A stretch of DNA of 64,000 nt from Lytechinus pictus (GCF_037042905.1 NC_087249.1:38563401-38627400), one strand, 5' to 3'. Positions 12,031 through 24,800 are shown, counted from the stretch's first letter. Notes: a model not told the origin generated them from the letters alone. Numbers and translations: made by a program.

Positions 12031-13156
12031 ACGTAAAAAACAAATGATCCAATGATCTAACAAAAATCTTAATGATATTTGAGTTTTTAAAATGTATTTT
12101 CAAAATTGTTAGAAAACTAAAATGATTTAGAAATGAATAAAATTTCTAAGTGAAACGTTGTCAAACTTAAAAAATAGATGAAACATAGCGCCATCACACA
12201 CGCATCTCTCATCCCATTACAAGTTCGCACGATCATACATGTAACAAGACTCAAATCCAAAGCTGAAACCACTAGATCTAGTTTTGGACACTCAATAACT
12301 TGCTCCTCCGAATACATACATGTACATCACCAAATCAGTAATCTGAGAATTCATAATCGGTAGATGCGCTGGTCTAAAAATTGGGATTGTCCCAGAAAAC
12401 AAGGATATCCTCATAAACCAGGACAAATCATGTTTTGATAAACTGAGATTGTCCTTGTTTATGCGGACAGTTTTTTTCACTTACCCCGGCGGGACATAGA
12501 CGGTAATTACGGGGATTGAGAGTGCTAAAAATAGATTCATTGACCTCAATTCCCCCCAGTTCACCATCTATTTTTCACGACTTGCCATCTTCCAATAATC
12601 TAACTTAAGATTAATCATAATTTTTTATTATTTCACAAAAATTTCCAGTTGATAATTTTCCCTAGGTATTCCTATGAGTAAGTGTGCCAAAAATCTCATA
12701 AAAATTTCAGACAAATATGTTATTTTCTTGGAAAAAACCTTGGCCAGTCATTTTCAGACTGAACAATAAAATGGTGCCCGATGTCTGCGCACCCATTCAC
12801 TTTACACACGATTTAGACATGCTGCATTTTGAGGCCGTAACATGAAATGCCCAAAGTTCATTATTTTTCCGCCAGTTTGAGTAGGATTTTTAAAATGAAT
12901 ATCTGTCTATGTATTGCAGATGAAAAGTTTGTGGTTGGTTCGTATCATCTTTCACTAGAATCGTGCAGATACGCGCATGCGCAGACAAGGGGGACTGCGC
13001 ACTTGCTTGGGGGACCTTACCATAATTCGAAGCAAAAATCAAATGATTAATAAATCAGATGTTCAGCTGTAACATTGAAATTGAATCTGGGATATTAAAA
13101 AAACAGAGAAATAGAATTTGTGGTCATGCAGGTATAATTTGTGGTCATGCAGTGGA

Positions 13157-13440
13157 ACATTGTGGCCCAGTGGATAAGTCTTCTGACTTTGAAACAGAGG
13201 GTCGTGGGTTCGAATCCCAGCCATGGCGTAATTTCCTTCAGCAAGAAATTTATCCACATTGTGCTGCACTCAACCCAGGTGAGGTGAATGGGTACCCGGC
13301 AGGATTAATTCCTTGAATGCATGAGTGCTGAAAGGCAGCTCGAGCTAAAGCCGGGGTAATAATAATGATAATAACACGCCTCGGAATAAAATATTTCTTG
13401 ATAGATGGCGCTATATAAATGCCTATTATTATTATTATAA
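13157..13440 (+). mobile_element. tRNA-derived SINE with ATT tail
   Basis: GTGGCCCAGTGGATAAGTC (A box, 13162-13180) and GGTTCGAATCC (B box, 13207-13217) give a tRNA-like promoter. The body that follows includes GAGGTGAATGGGTACCCGGC and GGCGCTATATAAATGCC and ends in an ATT repeat. The layout is that of a SINE2-type element. It lies upstream of the visible NXT exons, probably in intron 1. Confidence 0.8.
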
Positions 13441-13857
13441 TAAATTGCATTACAAAAATCGGTCGCAATAGATGCATTCAACAGTGTATGGCATTCATCG
13501 GAGTTCATCTCTGATGTTGACAACTTTAAATCCATTTTATTTCCTTTTCAGATTTGTTAGGAAGATGAGTGAATTATATTTATTCCAGGAAAACAAGTCC
13601 ATTCTGGAAAGTGTATAAAGTTAATTTACGGTATTGCTTTAACAAGTACCTCAAAACAATTTTCAAACATTCAAACATGTACTGAATGGTCATGGACTGA
13701 ATTAATCTGTTTATGTTGATGATTTCTAATCCATTGCATTTCCCTTGCCAACTTTGTTTGGAAACTATGTGATTATATGTAGATTCGATTCAGTGATAGG
13801 TCAATACGCCATCATGTGACCATAGCTGAGAGGATCGCATTTGTTATATTCTAGGTT

Positions 13858-13932
13858 TTGACGTCACCTCAGTGAATAGAACTGTGTTGTATTGTCGATT
13901 GCGGCGTTATATTCACTAAGGTGACGTCACTT
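13858..13932. repeat. Short hairpin with TGACGTCA at both ends
   Basis: TTTTGACGTCACCTCAGTGAATA is mirrored by TATTCACTAAGGTGACGTCA; each arm carries a consensus CRE palindrome. Probably a small MITE. Confidence 0.7.
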
Positions 13933-14147
13933 GCTGCTTACAAGTTGCGTAATCAGGTGGTTTATTTGATGTACGCGCTAGTGTTAACGTGTCGATTGCA
14001 TGAAGAACGCACTTGATGTATTTTCCAAATTTTTCTATTATGACGTAGATGGATCAGAGCTGCAGCAAGAATTTCGGGTTAACCAGAGAGCCAGACGATA
14101 AATGCATTCTCTGACGGCGAATCCACATAGACTATATAATATAACAG

Positions 14148-14332
14148 ATATTGCCTGGTCTATCTTTTTACTAAATAACATTTCAACTCCCCTCCGAAGC
14201 TATATTTTTCCCTTGGGAGAATATTTTCCCTCAGTGCTGCGCGCTTCGGGCAAAATATAATCTCTTGGGGAAAAATATAACTCGGGGAGAGGAAATATTA
14301 CATTCAAACTCTAGGTAGACAATATCTGTGTA
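14148..14332. mobile_element. Small inverted-repeat MITE
   Basis: ACAGATATTGCCTGGTCTAT is answered by CTAGGTAGACAATATCTGT, with CCCTTGGGAGAATATTTTCC against the inverted words around 14265. It lies upstream of NXT exon 2. Confidence 0.65.
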
Positions 14333-14979
14333 CTATTTCTCCCAAGAAAATAAGAATTTATTATGAAAGGTACAGGTAATATATATTAATTCTATATCAA
14401 TATGACCTCAAAACAAATTTTCTGAATGACCTTGAATTGATCTGTAATGTTGACTACTTTTGATCATGGTAATGCAGCTCTGCTCTGATTGTTTTCAGTA
14501 TTAATTTTTTTTTCTTCAAGGGGCGTGATGGAAGATCGCTGATTGTGATGAAATCAAATCAGGAGCCGATTTTGAAATTGGTGACAAGCTTAGATTTATT
14601 CATGTTCTAGTCTCCCTAGCCTTGGCCTGCACCTAGATAGCGTAATCTAGATCAAAAAAATTCTGTCTTTGATGCCGAATGTTCATTCCAATCGTGATAG
14701 ATAGAGATAATATTATGTGGATAGCTTCCATTCACAAAAAAATGCACTAAAAATGTAGAAAGAAACAAAAAAGAGCAAATTCACGATTCAATTATCTACA
14801 TACCTACATTGATGCACATACATTTGTAATAATAGATTGATAACATTTTGTTAACCCACCCTTAGCCAAGATGCATGCACCCCCATCCCGCCCCCCCCCC
14901 ACATGTTGGAATAACAGGAAATGTCTTCAATAACCACAACATATCTAATATTCATTCTTTTTTCTTTCTTGTTTTTCAG

Positions 14980-15063
14980 CAATTTTCAGCCATTGATCAA
15001 GCATGTGAGGCAGGGGAACAATTCTACAAGGTGTTTTATGAAAACTTTGACAAGAAGAGAACA
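14980..15063 (+). CDS. NXT1: NXT coding exon 2
   Basis: Encodes 28 codons beginning QFSAIDQACEAGEQFY and ending DKKRT, the first helix of the NTF2-like fold. The acceptor is TTGTTTTTCAG and the donor GTAAGT at 15064. A second AG lies 10 bases into the exon at 14988-14989, but its use would shift the frame, so the first AG is preferred. Confidence 0.9.
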
Positions 15064-16669
15064 GTAAGTTAACCACTCATTCTTTTATCTGGCCATTTTG
15101 TATTGTATGAACACTGTACAATGATGAATAATTACCTTAATGACATCACCCATCGATTGGTTTTGAAAAGTTTTTGATGTTCCATTATAGTAAAATGGAC
15201 TTTTTAAAGAGATGCTTCTCAGTAATTTGAAGTTATTTGTGAAAATGTTGAGTACGATTTCTCAAAATATCGGACAAAATATATCACACAGAACAGAAAT
15301 TATGGAGGAATCTATTATGAAAGGAAATGTGTGTGATTATCTCACAACATTTCATGCAAAACTGGTTTACTTTAATCTCTTCAAAAAGTTGCTGCTGAAA
15401 GCCTAAAACCAATTAGATTAGTGGCTGTCTTTTTGTTGGATTGTAACGCAGTGTACACGGATGGGTGTACAGGTACCCTTCACAACATTGAAGCATGTAG
15501 TGAGAATACATCTGGTTTCTTATTTTATTATAAAATCACAATACATCTTTTTTCCTTAATTACTCTTTCAAGCTCCTGGGTAAGCTATACCTGGAGAGTG
15601 CCACTATGGTTTGGAATGGCAATCCCGTATCAGGGTCCGCCGAGATCACAAAGTTCTTTGATAAACTACCGGTCTCGGAACATCGAGTGGACACGCTAGA
15701 CTGTCAGCCTATTCCAAGTGAGTAAATATTAATAATACTCCTCTTACATCTTATTTGTGCATTTTATGCATGCATCATACAATTTTACTCTCTATAAGCC
15801 TATAGATAGCATAATAGCACGCACCATGATTGACAGTAGAAATTGAAAAATCAAAGAAATATTTAAGTGAAAAATAAATCGAAGCACAGGAAGAATGAGC
15901 ACTTTTCAGAACTACAATTGAGATCGTAGGAAAGCTGAAGTGTTTGATTGAGGTTTATAGTCACATTTAAAAGAGAAACACTGAGATTAATGCATGGTGT
16001 TGAATACACTTTGGTGGACCAATCTCTTTGGATTATTAGACACAGAGGAGTGACATCACAATAAGGGCATAACTTCTGTATTATAAAAAGGCACACATTC
16101 ATGCAACTGGGTGTATAACATGATTGTGACCTGCGTAAGAATAACTGAAACTGGTTTATTTTCACTTGGTCTATAAGCAGTTTGTCTTTTTAGTCTTTTA
16201 TGGATATTAATTATAGGAAAAACGATGAGAACCAGCTAGATGAGACATGGGATCAACACATCCAGTGAAATTACAGTGTAACATGGCTATGTGCACGTCT
16301 TACGGTCACACATACAGCCTGCGCACCAATAATAATGCCGTCTTGAATTAACAAATATTTGACACCTAAAATTTGGGGATAATATCGATAGTGTCAATTA
16401 ACATCAATTATTTTCAATAAAGAGGGTTGTCTGAATTGTTAATCGGTCTGTGAGGCATGGAATTTGCTAACTATTCTAACCTCGTCTTTTCTTTTTCTTT
16501 CTCTTCAGCTGAGGTTACAGACAACCAGACATCGGTTCTCGTCATAACCAGTGGGAAAGTCAAATTCGATGGAAAAGGAAACTTCCCTTTCGCTCAAAAC
16601 TTTGTCCTCACACAGACTCCGAATGGAGTTTGGAAAGTAGCAAGCAGTTCCTTCAGGTATGAAGAATGA
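14980..16669 (+). CDS. NXT1: NTF2-related export protein (NXT1/NXT2, p15), coding exons 2-4
   Basis: This is the small partner of the mRNA export receptor NXF1/TAP. The heterodimer carries mRNPs through nuclear pores, and NXT itself has a single NTF2-like fold. Three exons join in frame: 14980-15063, 15573-15717 and 16509-16669, with intron phases 0 and 1. Donors are GTAAGT and GTGAGT; acceptors are TTTTTCAG, TTTCAAG and CTCTTCAG. The product has DQAC..GEQFY, KLYLESATMVWNGNPVSG, the DCQP turn, SVLVITSGKVKFDG and QNFVLTQTPNGVWKVASSSF, all diagnostic blocks of NXT proteins seen in human NXT1. About 130 residues are visible against about 140 in the human protein, so only a few N-terminal residues plus the start codon are missing. 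Exon 1 must end in phase 0 and was not identified. The gene is convergent with SUGT1. Whether it is NXT1 or NXT2 cannot be decided here. The family call is firm. Confidence 0.93.
15573..15717 (+). CDS. NXT1: NXT coding exon 3
   Basis: 145 bases, 48 codons plus one base, encoding LLGKLYLESATMVWNGNPVS through DCQPIP. It holds the conserved VWNGN loop of the p15 family. The donor is GTGAGT at 15718, phase 1. Confidence 0.93.
16509..16669 (+). CDS. NXT1: NXT coding exon 4 (terminal)
   Basis: Completes a split ACT codon, then encodes EVTDNQTSVLVITSGKVKF, QNFVLTQ and the C-terminal VWKVASSSFRYEE before TGA at 16667-16669. These are the last beta strands of the NTF2-like domain. The acceptor is CTCTTCAG after a pyrimidine-rich tract. 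Confidence 0.93.
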
Positions 16670-16978
16670 CATTGGAAAGAGACTTGTGACGTTACACCTT
16701 GATCAGGCTGTAAGATGAATCTGATGGTGTTGCTTTGTGCAGAAATCCGCAAGTAATGTTGCTCCTATCCATCAGATGTTTACATTACATCAGGAGTTAA
16801 TGAGACAATGAGCCATTACCATCAGCGAAGCCATTGTGTGAGATGGATTATTGGTGCTATGTCTACATACCTCTAACAAGCTACAAGGAAGGAGAGGATT
16901 CGATGACATACAGTACATGTCAGCATTCATCAACTTTGGATGGCCAAGTGTGCTTGAAGTCTATTGGGGATGATCCAG

Positions 16979-17107
16979 GCCCTGGGCTGTAACAAAGCTT
17001 AGCGATTGATCATAGGGCCAATTTCTACGATTAATTGCATTGATTGTGTATGATCAATCATAGATATCAGCCTTATGATCAATTGCAAAGCTTCATGTTA
17101 CAGGGTC
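16979..17107. mobile_element. Palindromic MITE copy a, in NXT 3' UTR
   Basis: GGGCTGTAACAAAGCTTAGC is answered by GCAAAGCTTCATGTTACAGG, with GATTGATCATAGGGC against GATCAATCATAGATATCAG inside. It is one of three copies within 830 bases. Confidence 0.85.
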
Positions 17108-17155
17108 TAGGGTTGAAGATGCACAACCCTGTCTTAATGGAGAAACTTGCAACAG

Positions 17156-17280
17156 GGGCCCCTAAAGCTTAGCAATCGATCATAGGACTGATTTCTATAA
17201 TTTATTGCATTGATTATTGTGTGATCTGTCATAGATATCAGCCTTATGATCAATTGCAAAGCTTTATGTTACATGTCCCC
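17156..17280. mobile_element. Palindromic MITE copy b, in NXT 3' UTR
   Basis: Same family as copy a (GGGGCCCCTAAAGCTTAGCA to GCAAAGCTTTATGTTACATG). It ends 4 bases before the AATAAA signal. Confidence 0.85.
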
Positions 17281-17284
17281 AGAC

Positions 17285-17290
17285 AATAAA
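17285..17290 (+). promoter_or_regulatory. AATAAA poly(A) signal, probable NXT 3' end
   Basis: First AATAAA after the NXT stop codon, about 615 bases downstream. It falls 4 bases after the second of two palindromic MITE copies, so those copies probably lie inside the 3' UTR. Which site is actually used cannot be told from sequence. Confidence 0.5.
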
Positions 17291-17684
17291 AGCACACAAA
17301 CTCTCACTGATTTCAAGCAAGGGAAGTTAGTTTGTGTTTTCAACATTCCTATACTTTTTGTCTGCTTTTGTAGACTTATATTTGCAGTATCTTTTAATCA
17401 TAAATGCCAGTATTCGTACAATTAATATGATAAAAAAGAGAAATGTACTTAGACAAATATTTGACAAGTTTAAGGTTTAAAAAAATAAGAAATTTGCAGA
17501 TGTTTTTTTATATCCAACACCCAATTTTCTTGTGAAATTACACGTTCATCTAGGAAAATATTTTTTACTGGAAATACTCCTTATCACAATTGTTTTCAGA
17601 CATACACATTTATATAATCTAGAAATAAGTTTGAGTAGTAATATGCACTGTTTGGGCTTACTAAAACTTTTCTTGTTCTTTCCA

Positions 17685-17809
17685 GGGCCCTGTAACACAA
17701 AGCATAGTGATTGATCGTGGGCATACTTTTATGATTGATCATACACAATAATCATGCAATAGATTGTAGAATCAGCCCTACAAGCAATCACAAAGTTTAA
17801 TAAATAGGG
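17685..17809. mobile_element. Palindromic MITE copy c
   Basis: GGGCCCTGTAACACAAAGCA to CACAAAGTTTAATAAATAGG, more diverged than a and b. A head-only fragment (GGGCCCGGAACACAAAGCTT) follows at 17866. Confidence 0.8.
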
Positions 17810-17899
17810 TTGTGAATCTAATGTAAGAGAACTGTTACTAAAGCTGGTGTAAATTTAGAGCACAAGGGCCCGGAACACAAAGCTTAGCAATGGTAAATT

Positions 17900-20098
17900 G
17901 TTTACAGGAATTGAATAATAAAACAAACTTGCGCAGCTACAAGAAATCACTCAAAAAAATTTGGCCTTGTATGAAAAGACATGAACAATTTATTAAATGT
18001 TTTATCTTGTTTTTGTATATAAAACACATTGTAGTTTACACTTGTTTATCATTCAAGGGAAAAGTAAAGTCATGAAGGATGTTACAAAGTCATATGTCAA
18101 AATGACAATGAATAAATGAATGATGATGGTGGCGATGATAATTGTGGTGATATTGGTGAAATGTTTATGACAACGATGATGATGATGATAACGACGATGA
18201 TGAAGATTATATGATGGTGATGATGATCATGGACGACGGAGCTAAGGATTATCCTTTGTTCTTGGGGGGACATCTATATTGCGTTCCCCCCCCCCCCCAT
18301 ACAAATGATAATACTCTGCTCTGACACCCATAATGAAGATGAAGATTGTGATGATGATAATGGTTTAGATGATGGTGAAGATCATGTCAGGCAATGATGA
18401 TACTAATTTTCAAAATGAAAGAAGAAAAAAAAGGAAGATACAACGCCTACACACTACAATTGCAAAGAGAAAGAAAATCTTTCACTTTGACTGGATCAAA
18501 ACCTAGACCAGTCACATTCCATCACTGGAACACATGAAAATTCAACCAACATATAAAATGAACTAGTTAAAGATATTTCCTAAGCAAGAAAGAAGTTCAT
18601 GACCTATAAACAAAAAAGCTGTCATAGTACCAACAAATGAAAATTGCCTTTAGTAAAAGCAAATTCTTGACTTTGGTGTCCTAGTGATATTGTGAGGAGC
18701 AACTCTATGTATGTACTAAATTCTTCCAGTATGATTGCACCACAATGAATCACAAAATAGAGAATGTCAATAAACCTTTTTAGCTGAATATCATGGAGTT
18801 GGAACAATTGGATGCCAGATATATATTTTTATGCAACTTTATAATTATTTCCCGAAATAGGGGAGATAATTAAACCAATGAGAATATAGAAAAATATGCC
18901 CCCCAAAAAAAGGACGAAGAAAAACAGCAAAACTCCCCCCCCCCCCACAATAGTTTCTTTTCTGTACTGGGGAGAAAAAAATAAATATATATTGTTCATC
19001 CCCCATCCTTTTCATTTTCAATTATCTCTTGATAGTATGCTAGTACACAGAAATTTCACTAATATCCTGAATTCATGTGGCTCATAATACATGCGCCATC
19101 AACGTTGATTATCGGAAAGGGTTTGTAGGTCTACCAATTTTCCCAAAGACACATTAAGACACCATAGGCTGCAAGTGAGAATAAAAAAGGATTTAAGTGA
19201 ACAAAGAATCCCAAGTGCATAAATGAATAAGGAAAAATCATTTGAATTATAAATAACATCCCAGGAAACCTTATATTTAAATGATGATTATAAGCACTTT
19301 GTCTTAAAACTTACAGTTATTCCGACATCAAAATGCTAAACAGAATACGCTAAGCTTTTCCAGTTTTACAGATGACAATGGGAGTACTATACATATTTTG
19401 TTGCATGGAACAGCAATGAACACGTAACAAGTAGCGACACTGCGAACCAAACTTACGCTTGTCAGTCGTCACATTGGGGATTATCTGTGTTGGGGTGCGA
19501 GGATGGTATAGATGAAGAATCTCACAGATTTCGGGGTGAGATTTTATCAATACTAAGGCCCAGATGTATGCGAATGGTTTTGAGATCATTATATTCTTAA
19601 ACCAAGGGTTACGCAGCATTAATTCACACTTAATTTGGTGCCTGTAATGCTTTTGTCACATGGGCCAAAATTACGTAATAACTTTTGATTTACCGAGCCC
19701 ACAGTTATGAATTGATGGCCTGTACATGTATGCTCATATTAAGAAGTTTCATTCGTCCATGGTACAAAACCATGGTTGATGCAGATTTCACACGTTATCA
19801 TGCTTCTATTAGGTACGCTTTGCCGTAAGTGCACATTAGGACTTTTCTTAGGGTATGCGATAAAATGAGCATAATTTTGTACACAAATCTGCTTAGTCTA
19901 TGGTTTTTTACTCTGGTACAATTACAACCTCTTTCGATAATATAGGCCAATGAGTCCATACTATGATGATATGAGGATATTTACAAATTTAACCACCTTA
20001 TGACAAAAGCATGTATTCAATATAGCAATCGTTCTCAATATAATCATGATATCTGCATAAATTTTTTTTTTCCAAGCCACAGTTTCATAACTATCTAC
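17900..20098. other. Convergent intergenic region
   Basis: GAT repeats, C/A runs (18900-18950) and AT-rich sequence. No gene seen. Confidence 0.6.
18118..18400 (+). repeat. GAT-rich low-complexity tract
   Basis: GATGATGATG-type repeats interrupted by a C run at 18286-18298. Confidence 0.85.
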
Positions 20099-20290
20099 AG
20101 TTGAGGCCAGAAGTTTAAATACACCCAAGAAATTCAAAGAAAAGTTGACACTTGCCAAACATCATAAAATTGATTGTATCTTATAAAATTCTTGAGCTAT
20201 CATGACAAATTTGATATCAAACATATCGAGCATGTCATGCCCCTTCATCACATTGCTTTGTCATCAGGAGCTGAAAAATATTTAGGTGTC
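20099..20290 (+). mobile_element. Tc1-like terminal inverted repeat, solo end
   Basis: TA followed by CAGTTGAGGCCAGAAGTTTA then AATACACCC closely follows the ends of fish Tc1 elements such as Sleeping Beauty. No matching inverted end was seen downstream before the LINE at 20511, so this is a truncated remnant. Confidence 0.6.
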
Positions 20291-20510
20291 ATTTTTTCAA
20301 AAAAATCTTCATATTTTAGACAAATTAAAAATAAAAACTTGACAAAAAATATTTCATATTTGTGCTAGTTACTTCTAGAAAATATAATATAAATCATAGA
20401 TTTAACATTTATATATTTCTGTCAAACGATGTTTGAAAATATAATAACAAACAATAGAATACATTTGGCACGAATATTCCTTTTTTTTCAAAGAAAATTC
20501 CACCTGAAAT

Positions 20511-21530
20511 ACTTTTTTTTTTTTTTTGTACCTCTAAACGAGGGATTTATTCATAATTCATCACACATGTCATAATAAACTGAACATCACAATACATTTA
20601 ACATTTTCTCCGGCAATCTCTTATCTGGCTTCTTCAATTCTTTGTTTGTAATTATTCTATTTTCCATTTCTCTTACAAAAAGGTATTTCAAACTTGAATC
20701 TCTTCTATCTATACCATATCTATTTCTATTATGCAACATTTTATGTATACACCAAAAGGCGACTGTCATTGTTATATCTGTGTTTACATCGGTATTGATT
20801 TTTAGTAAACAAAAAGTATTCACATGAATTTTGACTTTAAAAGTATACATAACAACACTCTTAACAAAAGAAAAGAACTGTTTGTTCAAATCACATTCAA
20901 TAAAAGCGTGTATTAAGTCTTCTTTTACGTGACAGTGCGGACAATATTTATTGTCGGCAAGACCCCATTTAAAAAGATTACTTCTAACGGGTAATAAATT
21001 GTATAGAAGTTTAAAATTAAATTCTCGTAAACGAAGCTCACCTATACATGTCAAGTTTCTTTTAAACACAGAAAACCAGTAAATATCAGTCTGCAGTATA
21101 TTTTCCCAAAAGATACAACATCTATTCGTATAATTCGGTGTTAAACAAATCAGATTATAAAAACGTTTACTACTTATGTCACTCACTGCAACGAGCCTTT
21201 CTCCAATGAAAAAAAGTAGGAGTTTCAAGAAAGTAATTTAAATCATTCGCTGTCTGTATATTTGTATAAAACTCTTTTAACCACACTTTTGGAATAGCTT
21301 TCTTTAACTTTGCATAATCAAATAACATATTCTGCTTGCCTTTCTTTGTTGTAAGGCGAGCTAGAATTTTTTCCATAGAAATATACTTCAATCCCAATCT
21401 TGTGAAAGAGTGTGATACGCTATTTCATTTGATACCAAATTCGTCATGGTAGTATTCATATTTCTGAAGATAAAGTAAATTTTACGATGTTCGGCAAGCG
21501 CACAAATTTCACTGAATTCCATGGGTGTAT
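20511..21530 (-). mobile_element. 5'-truncated LINE with poly(A) tail
   Basis: On the - strand a broken frame (21397-20587 and upstream to about 21530) encodes a LINE C-terminus. It has a zinc-knuckle-like CPHCHVKEDLIHAFIECDL and upstream MEKILARLTTKKGKQNM. At least one frameshift and a stop lie near 21390. The 3' end runs into T(16) on the + strand, which is an A tail on the element's strand. It lies directly downstream of the SUGT1 stop. Confidence 0.7.
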
Positions 21531-21766
21531 GTTATTATTTGGCCTAAACTGTCTGTAAATTCAAGCAAAACATTCTGCCACACTCTTTTGTCGGCAGAAC
21601 CACCGCATACTGGTTCCAGCGTTAATCACACTCACATCACAAATTGAGCTTGAAGAAGTACCCAATATCGCGTTCCATGAGAGAAAGGGCTTCCATGTCA
21701 CACCACAAAACGGTTCTTTTCAAAGTTCAACAAATGTTTGAAGATTAAATTTGACTCTTGAAATGA

Positions 21767-21874
21767 TCATGAATCCCATTTCTTGTGCTCCATGCCGTCG
21801 GGGGGTTTAATATCCGTCTTCTTGGCACCGATATCTTTCCAATTAGTGCTCAAAACCGTGCCCGCCGACTCCAC
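21767..21874 (-). CDS. SUGT1: SUGT1 exon 6 (C-terminus)
   Basis: 35 codons plus stop: [20 protein letters not shown] then the conserved PPDGME tail ending KKWDS. The acceptor is CATACGCAG. The intron before it (21875-24141) is 2.27 kb and packed with mobile elements. Confidence 0.93.
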   Translation of the reverse strand: MESAGTVLSTNWKDIGAKKTDIKPPDGMEHKKWDS

Positions 21875-24800
21875 CTGCGTATGAACATAGTAAGAAAACA
21901 TACAATCCTCAATTATCCAAGACAATGACACCTTTTCTACCTTCATACCAACGACACAATAAGCGAACTCTTTCTTCCCCGACACAATTGCCCACTGGAA
22001 CAAACTCACAAGAAAAAATGTCACTTCAAAAAGTTCTGAAATCTTTAAAACAAAATTACAAAGGCCCTCCCTAAACCCCAAATCAGAAATAATACCACCA
22101 CTCTCGTCAGCCCTGAGTAATACTTCCTGGCGGAGGGCTTTGGGCTAAACGACTACAAGGTACTTAGTGGAATATATATGCGAGCAGCTCGCGTGTGACA
22201 TGGCAAAACTACCAACGCCAAATCTTCACAATGCTCTTATTCTTTGATGGACTTTCGCCGAAATCTCCATCAATATCTTTTTCAAAACCAACTTGGCAAC
22301 AAGACTTCCCCTAACCAGATAAATTATAACAGTTGCGGTAACCCCAAAATAAGTTTGAACAGAATCCAATAAAATGACCACCAAAGTATTTGTATAAAAA
22401 AAAATGATTCTGGAAGATGTGTGTAATTGCTGAGAAATAGGGCTGTTATCGTTAGGAAAATTGTCTGTCAATATCGCGCTAAAAATATCTTACCGATATC
22501 GATAACTAATGTAGTATCGACAAAAGAACATAATCAATACATATTTTTTATCCATTATAGCGATGTTACATACTCACGTTGGTCAAAATTTGTATCTGCC
22601 ACTGTACCAAGAACGCTCTAAATCCGCGTTCATCGGATGTAAATGGTTACATAACATCTTTTAACAAACATATTTAGCAAAATACATCATCACCTTTCAC
22701 ATTATTTGAGGGTTGGATGAAGTTTTATCGATTATTTTGGGGCTTTTTGGACATCATTCTGAGCAGTCAACATCTTTGGCCTATCTGCAATTTTGATATC
22801 GTGCTGTACATCTCCGAACGTAGAGGGCAGCAACACACGGCTGTGTGCTGCCTTCTACATTAGTTGGTACTTAGCTAAAATTGAGCTTGCGCTAGTGATG
22901 TATTTGATTCGATCGAATGGAGTCAAGTGCAGTCACGATGTTTGGATTGTCATGATTATAGCGTAAATGGGGGTGAGATCGTATTTTGTGGCTAGTAAGT
23001 ATTCATATTTTGTTGAGATTTTGAAAACTGTTCTGTGCAGTTTAAGAAAAATGCGTTTTCCATGATTTTCCATTTGAAAAGCCACTTTCAAAAGGCCGTT
23101 TCCGTGCATTCCATGAAATCGCGGAAATTCACTGTGTCCCTACATAATAGCGGGTATTATCGACAACGAGAGAAAAGTTATCGATATCGCTAAGTGGCAA
23201 AAACCAAGCAATTATCGACAAGACTAGCGATAAAGACGTTATCGATAACAGCCCTACTGAGAAATGGATAAAATAAGCACGGTAATCCAGCCAGATGGGT
23301 GTTTCATAAAGCTGGTCGAGAGACTTGAAGAACGACTGGTGATTCTTTCTTGTGGTAAATGATATTCACCATTTAATGTTATTTGGTGATTATTCAGCAC
23401 GTAAGAAAGGATCACCAGTCATTCTTAAAGTCGCTCGTTACTTACGAAGAACTTTATGAAATGCCATCAGGTGTCGGGTCTTTTTACAAGCACTAACAAT
23501 ACACTGTCTCCAAAATATCTGTGTTTGGCGATCTTCAGTGTGATAATTTTCAGGGTGGATTTCATGATTTCACATAGAATGGTTACTTAGATTTAATGGA
23601 GAATGAAACCCTTGATATCACTTGAATTATATAAACAGAGAGAAAGAAAAGAAATTGATGAATGAAAGTTTGAGAAAAATAATTAAATAATTAAGTTATG
23701 AGCATTTTAATGTTTGAGAGTACCCAATGCTATGGAGATCTTCCTATTGGTAATGCAAGCAACATCTGTGAGGTCACACACGTCACATATGTGACACATG
23801 TAGAACATCCCCTCTACTTTCGTACATATTTCACTTAAATTTTCTCATTTATATCATCTATTCAAAGACCAGGTATTTATCTTTTTTAGGGAAGAATATG
23901 TAATACAGGTTTCACAACATCACATAATGGATGAATTGTTTGTCCTATCATTAGAATGAAAAAAAAAGAAGAGATGATTTGGTGTGTATTTTCAGTTGTT
24001 GTTCATGTGTGACATCATATATCTTGTTCCCATTGCCAATGGGAGGATCTCCATAGCAATAATGATCTCATTATACAAATACTCATAAATATTCGATTGT
24101 TTGTCTAATTTCTTTGTAAGACGGGGCCCAGCACTACTCACAAATGACTTGTTCATGGCTTTCTTCGTCTCTTCGTCTCCACCTGAGTAGATCTTCTGGA
24201 AGAGACTGTTGAGAGCCTCCTCTCCTTTCGCGTTCTCCTCTTCCTCCTTCTCAAAATCCTTTGCAATCTGGTCCCAGTTCCTCGTCACATGGCTAGATGT
24301 TGGGTATTTGTGGATGCTGTCTTCAACCTTTGTTTCCACTGGTCAGTAAATAAATGAACAAATCAGAGTTGAGGACATAATAAGGTTTGAAGTCTGGGGT
24401 TCCCTATAGAATGAGATGTGCACACTGTGCAATCTCGATGAAACTTCCAAGCAGTCTAGAAAAATGGCGTCAAAGACACCCTCATATCTCATCCTTCATT
24501 TGAAGTTACAACTTCGAATTTGACAGTATGAATAAGAAATAGTCTTTCAAATATGCAGATTTTCTAATTTTAACTATTTGAAGACCAAAGGACTGTTTTG
24601 GCTATTTACAGAGAATCTTCCCCGGCGACTGATTGTTGGTTTTCAACACATTTCACCAATTCTCCAAAAGTTACATTGGTTGCCAATCCGGAAACGTTTA
24701 GAATTTAAAATACTTCTCACTTGGAAAGTGTTTAAATGGTATGGCACCAAAATATCTACAGGACCTTGTCATGCCTTATACACCAGCTCATAGCCTAGGA

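Larger units (their letters stand above)
10355..13156. other. Intergenic or NXT intron 1
   Basis: Besides the tandem pair, the purine tract and the 11.5-kb exon candidate, nothing is identified. GGCTGGCTGGCTGGC at 10648-10663 is a small tetranucleotide repeat. Confidence 0.5.

Noticed and set aside
11659-12103. 134- and 66-codon S/F/L-rich frames
   Set aside because: Antisense of a purine-only low-complexity tract.
23992-24141. C-terminal extension of the SUGT1 exon 5 frame
   Set aside because: The GTGAGT donor at 24141 and the conserved [12 protein letters not shown] exon at 21874 show it is intron; the extension reads into a foldback element.
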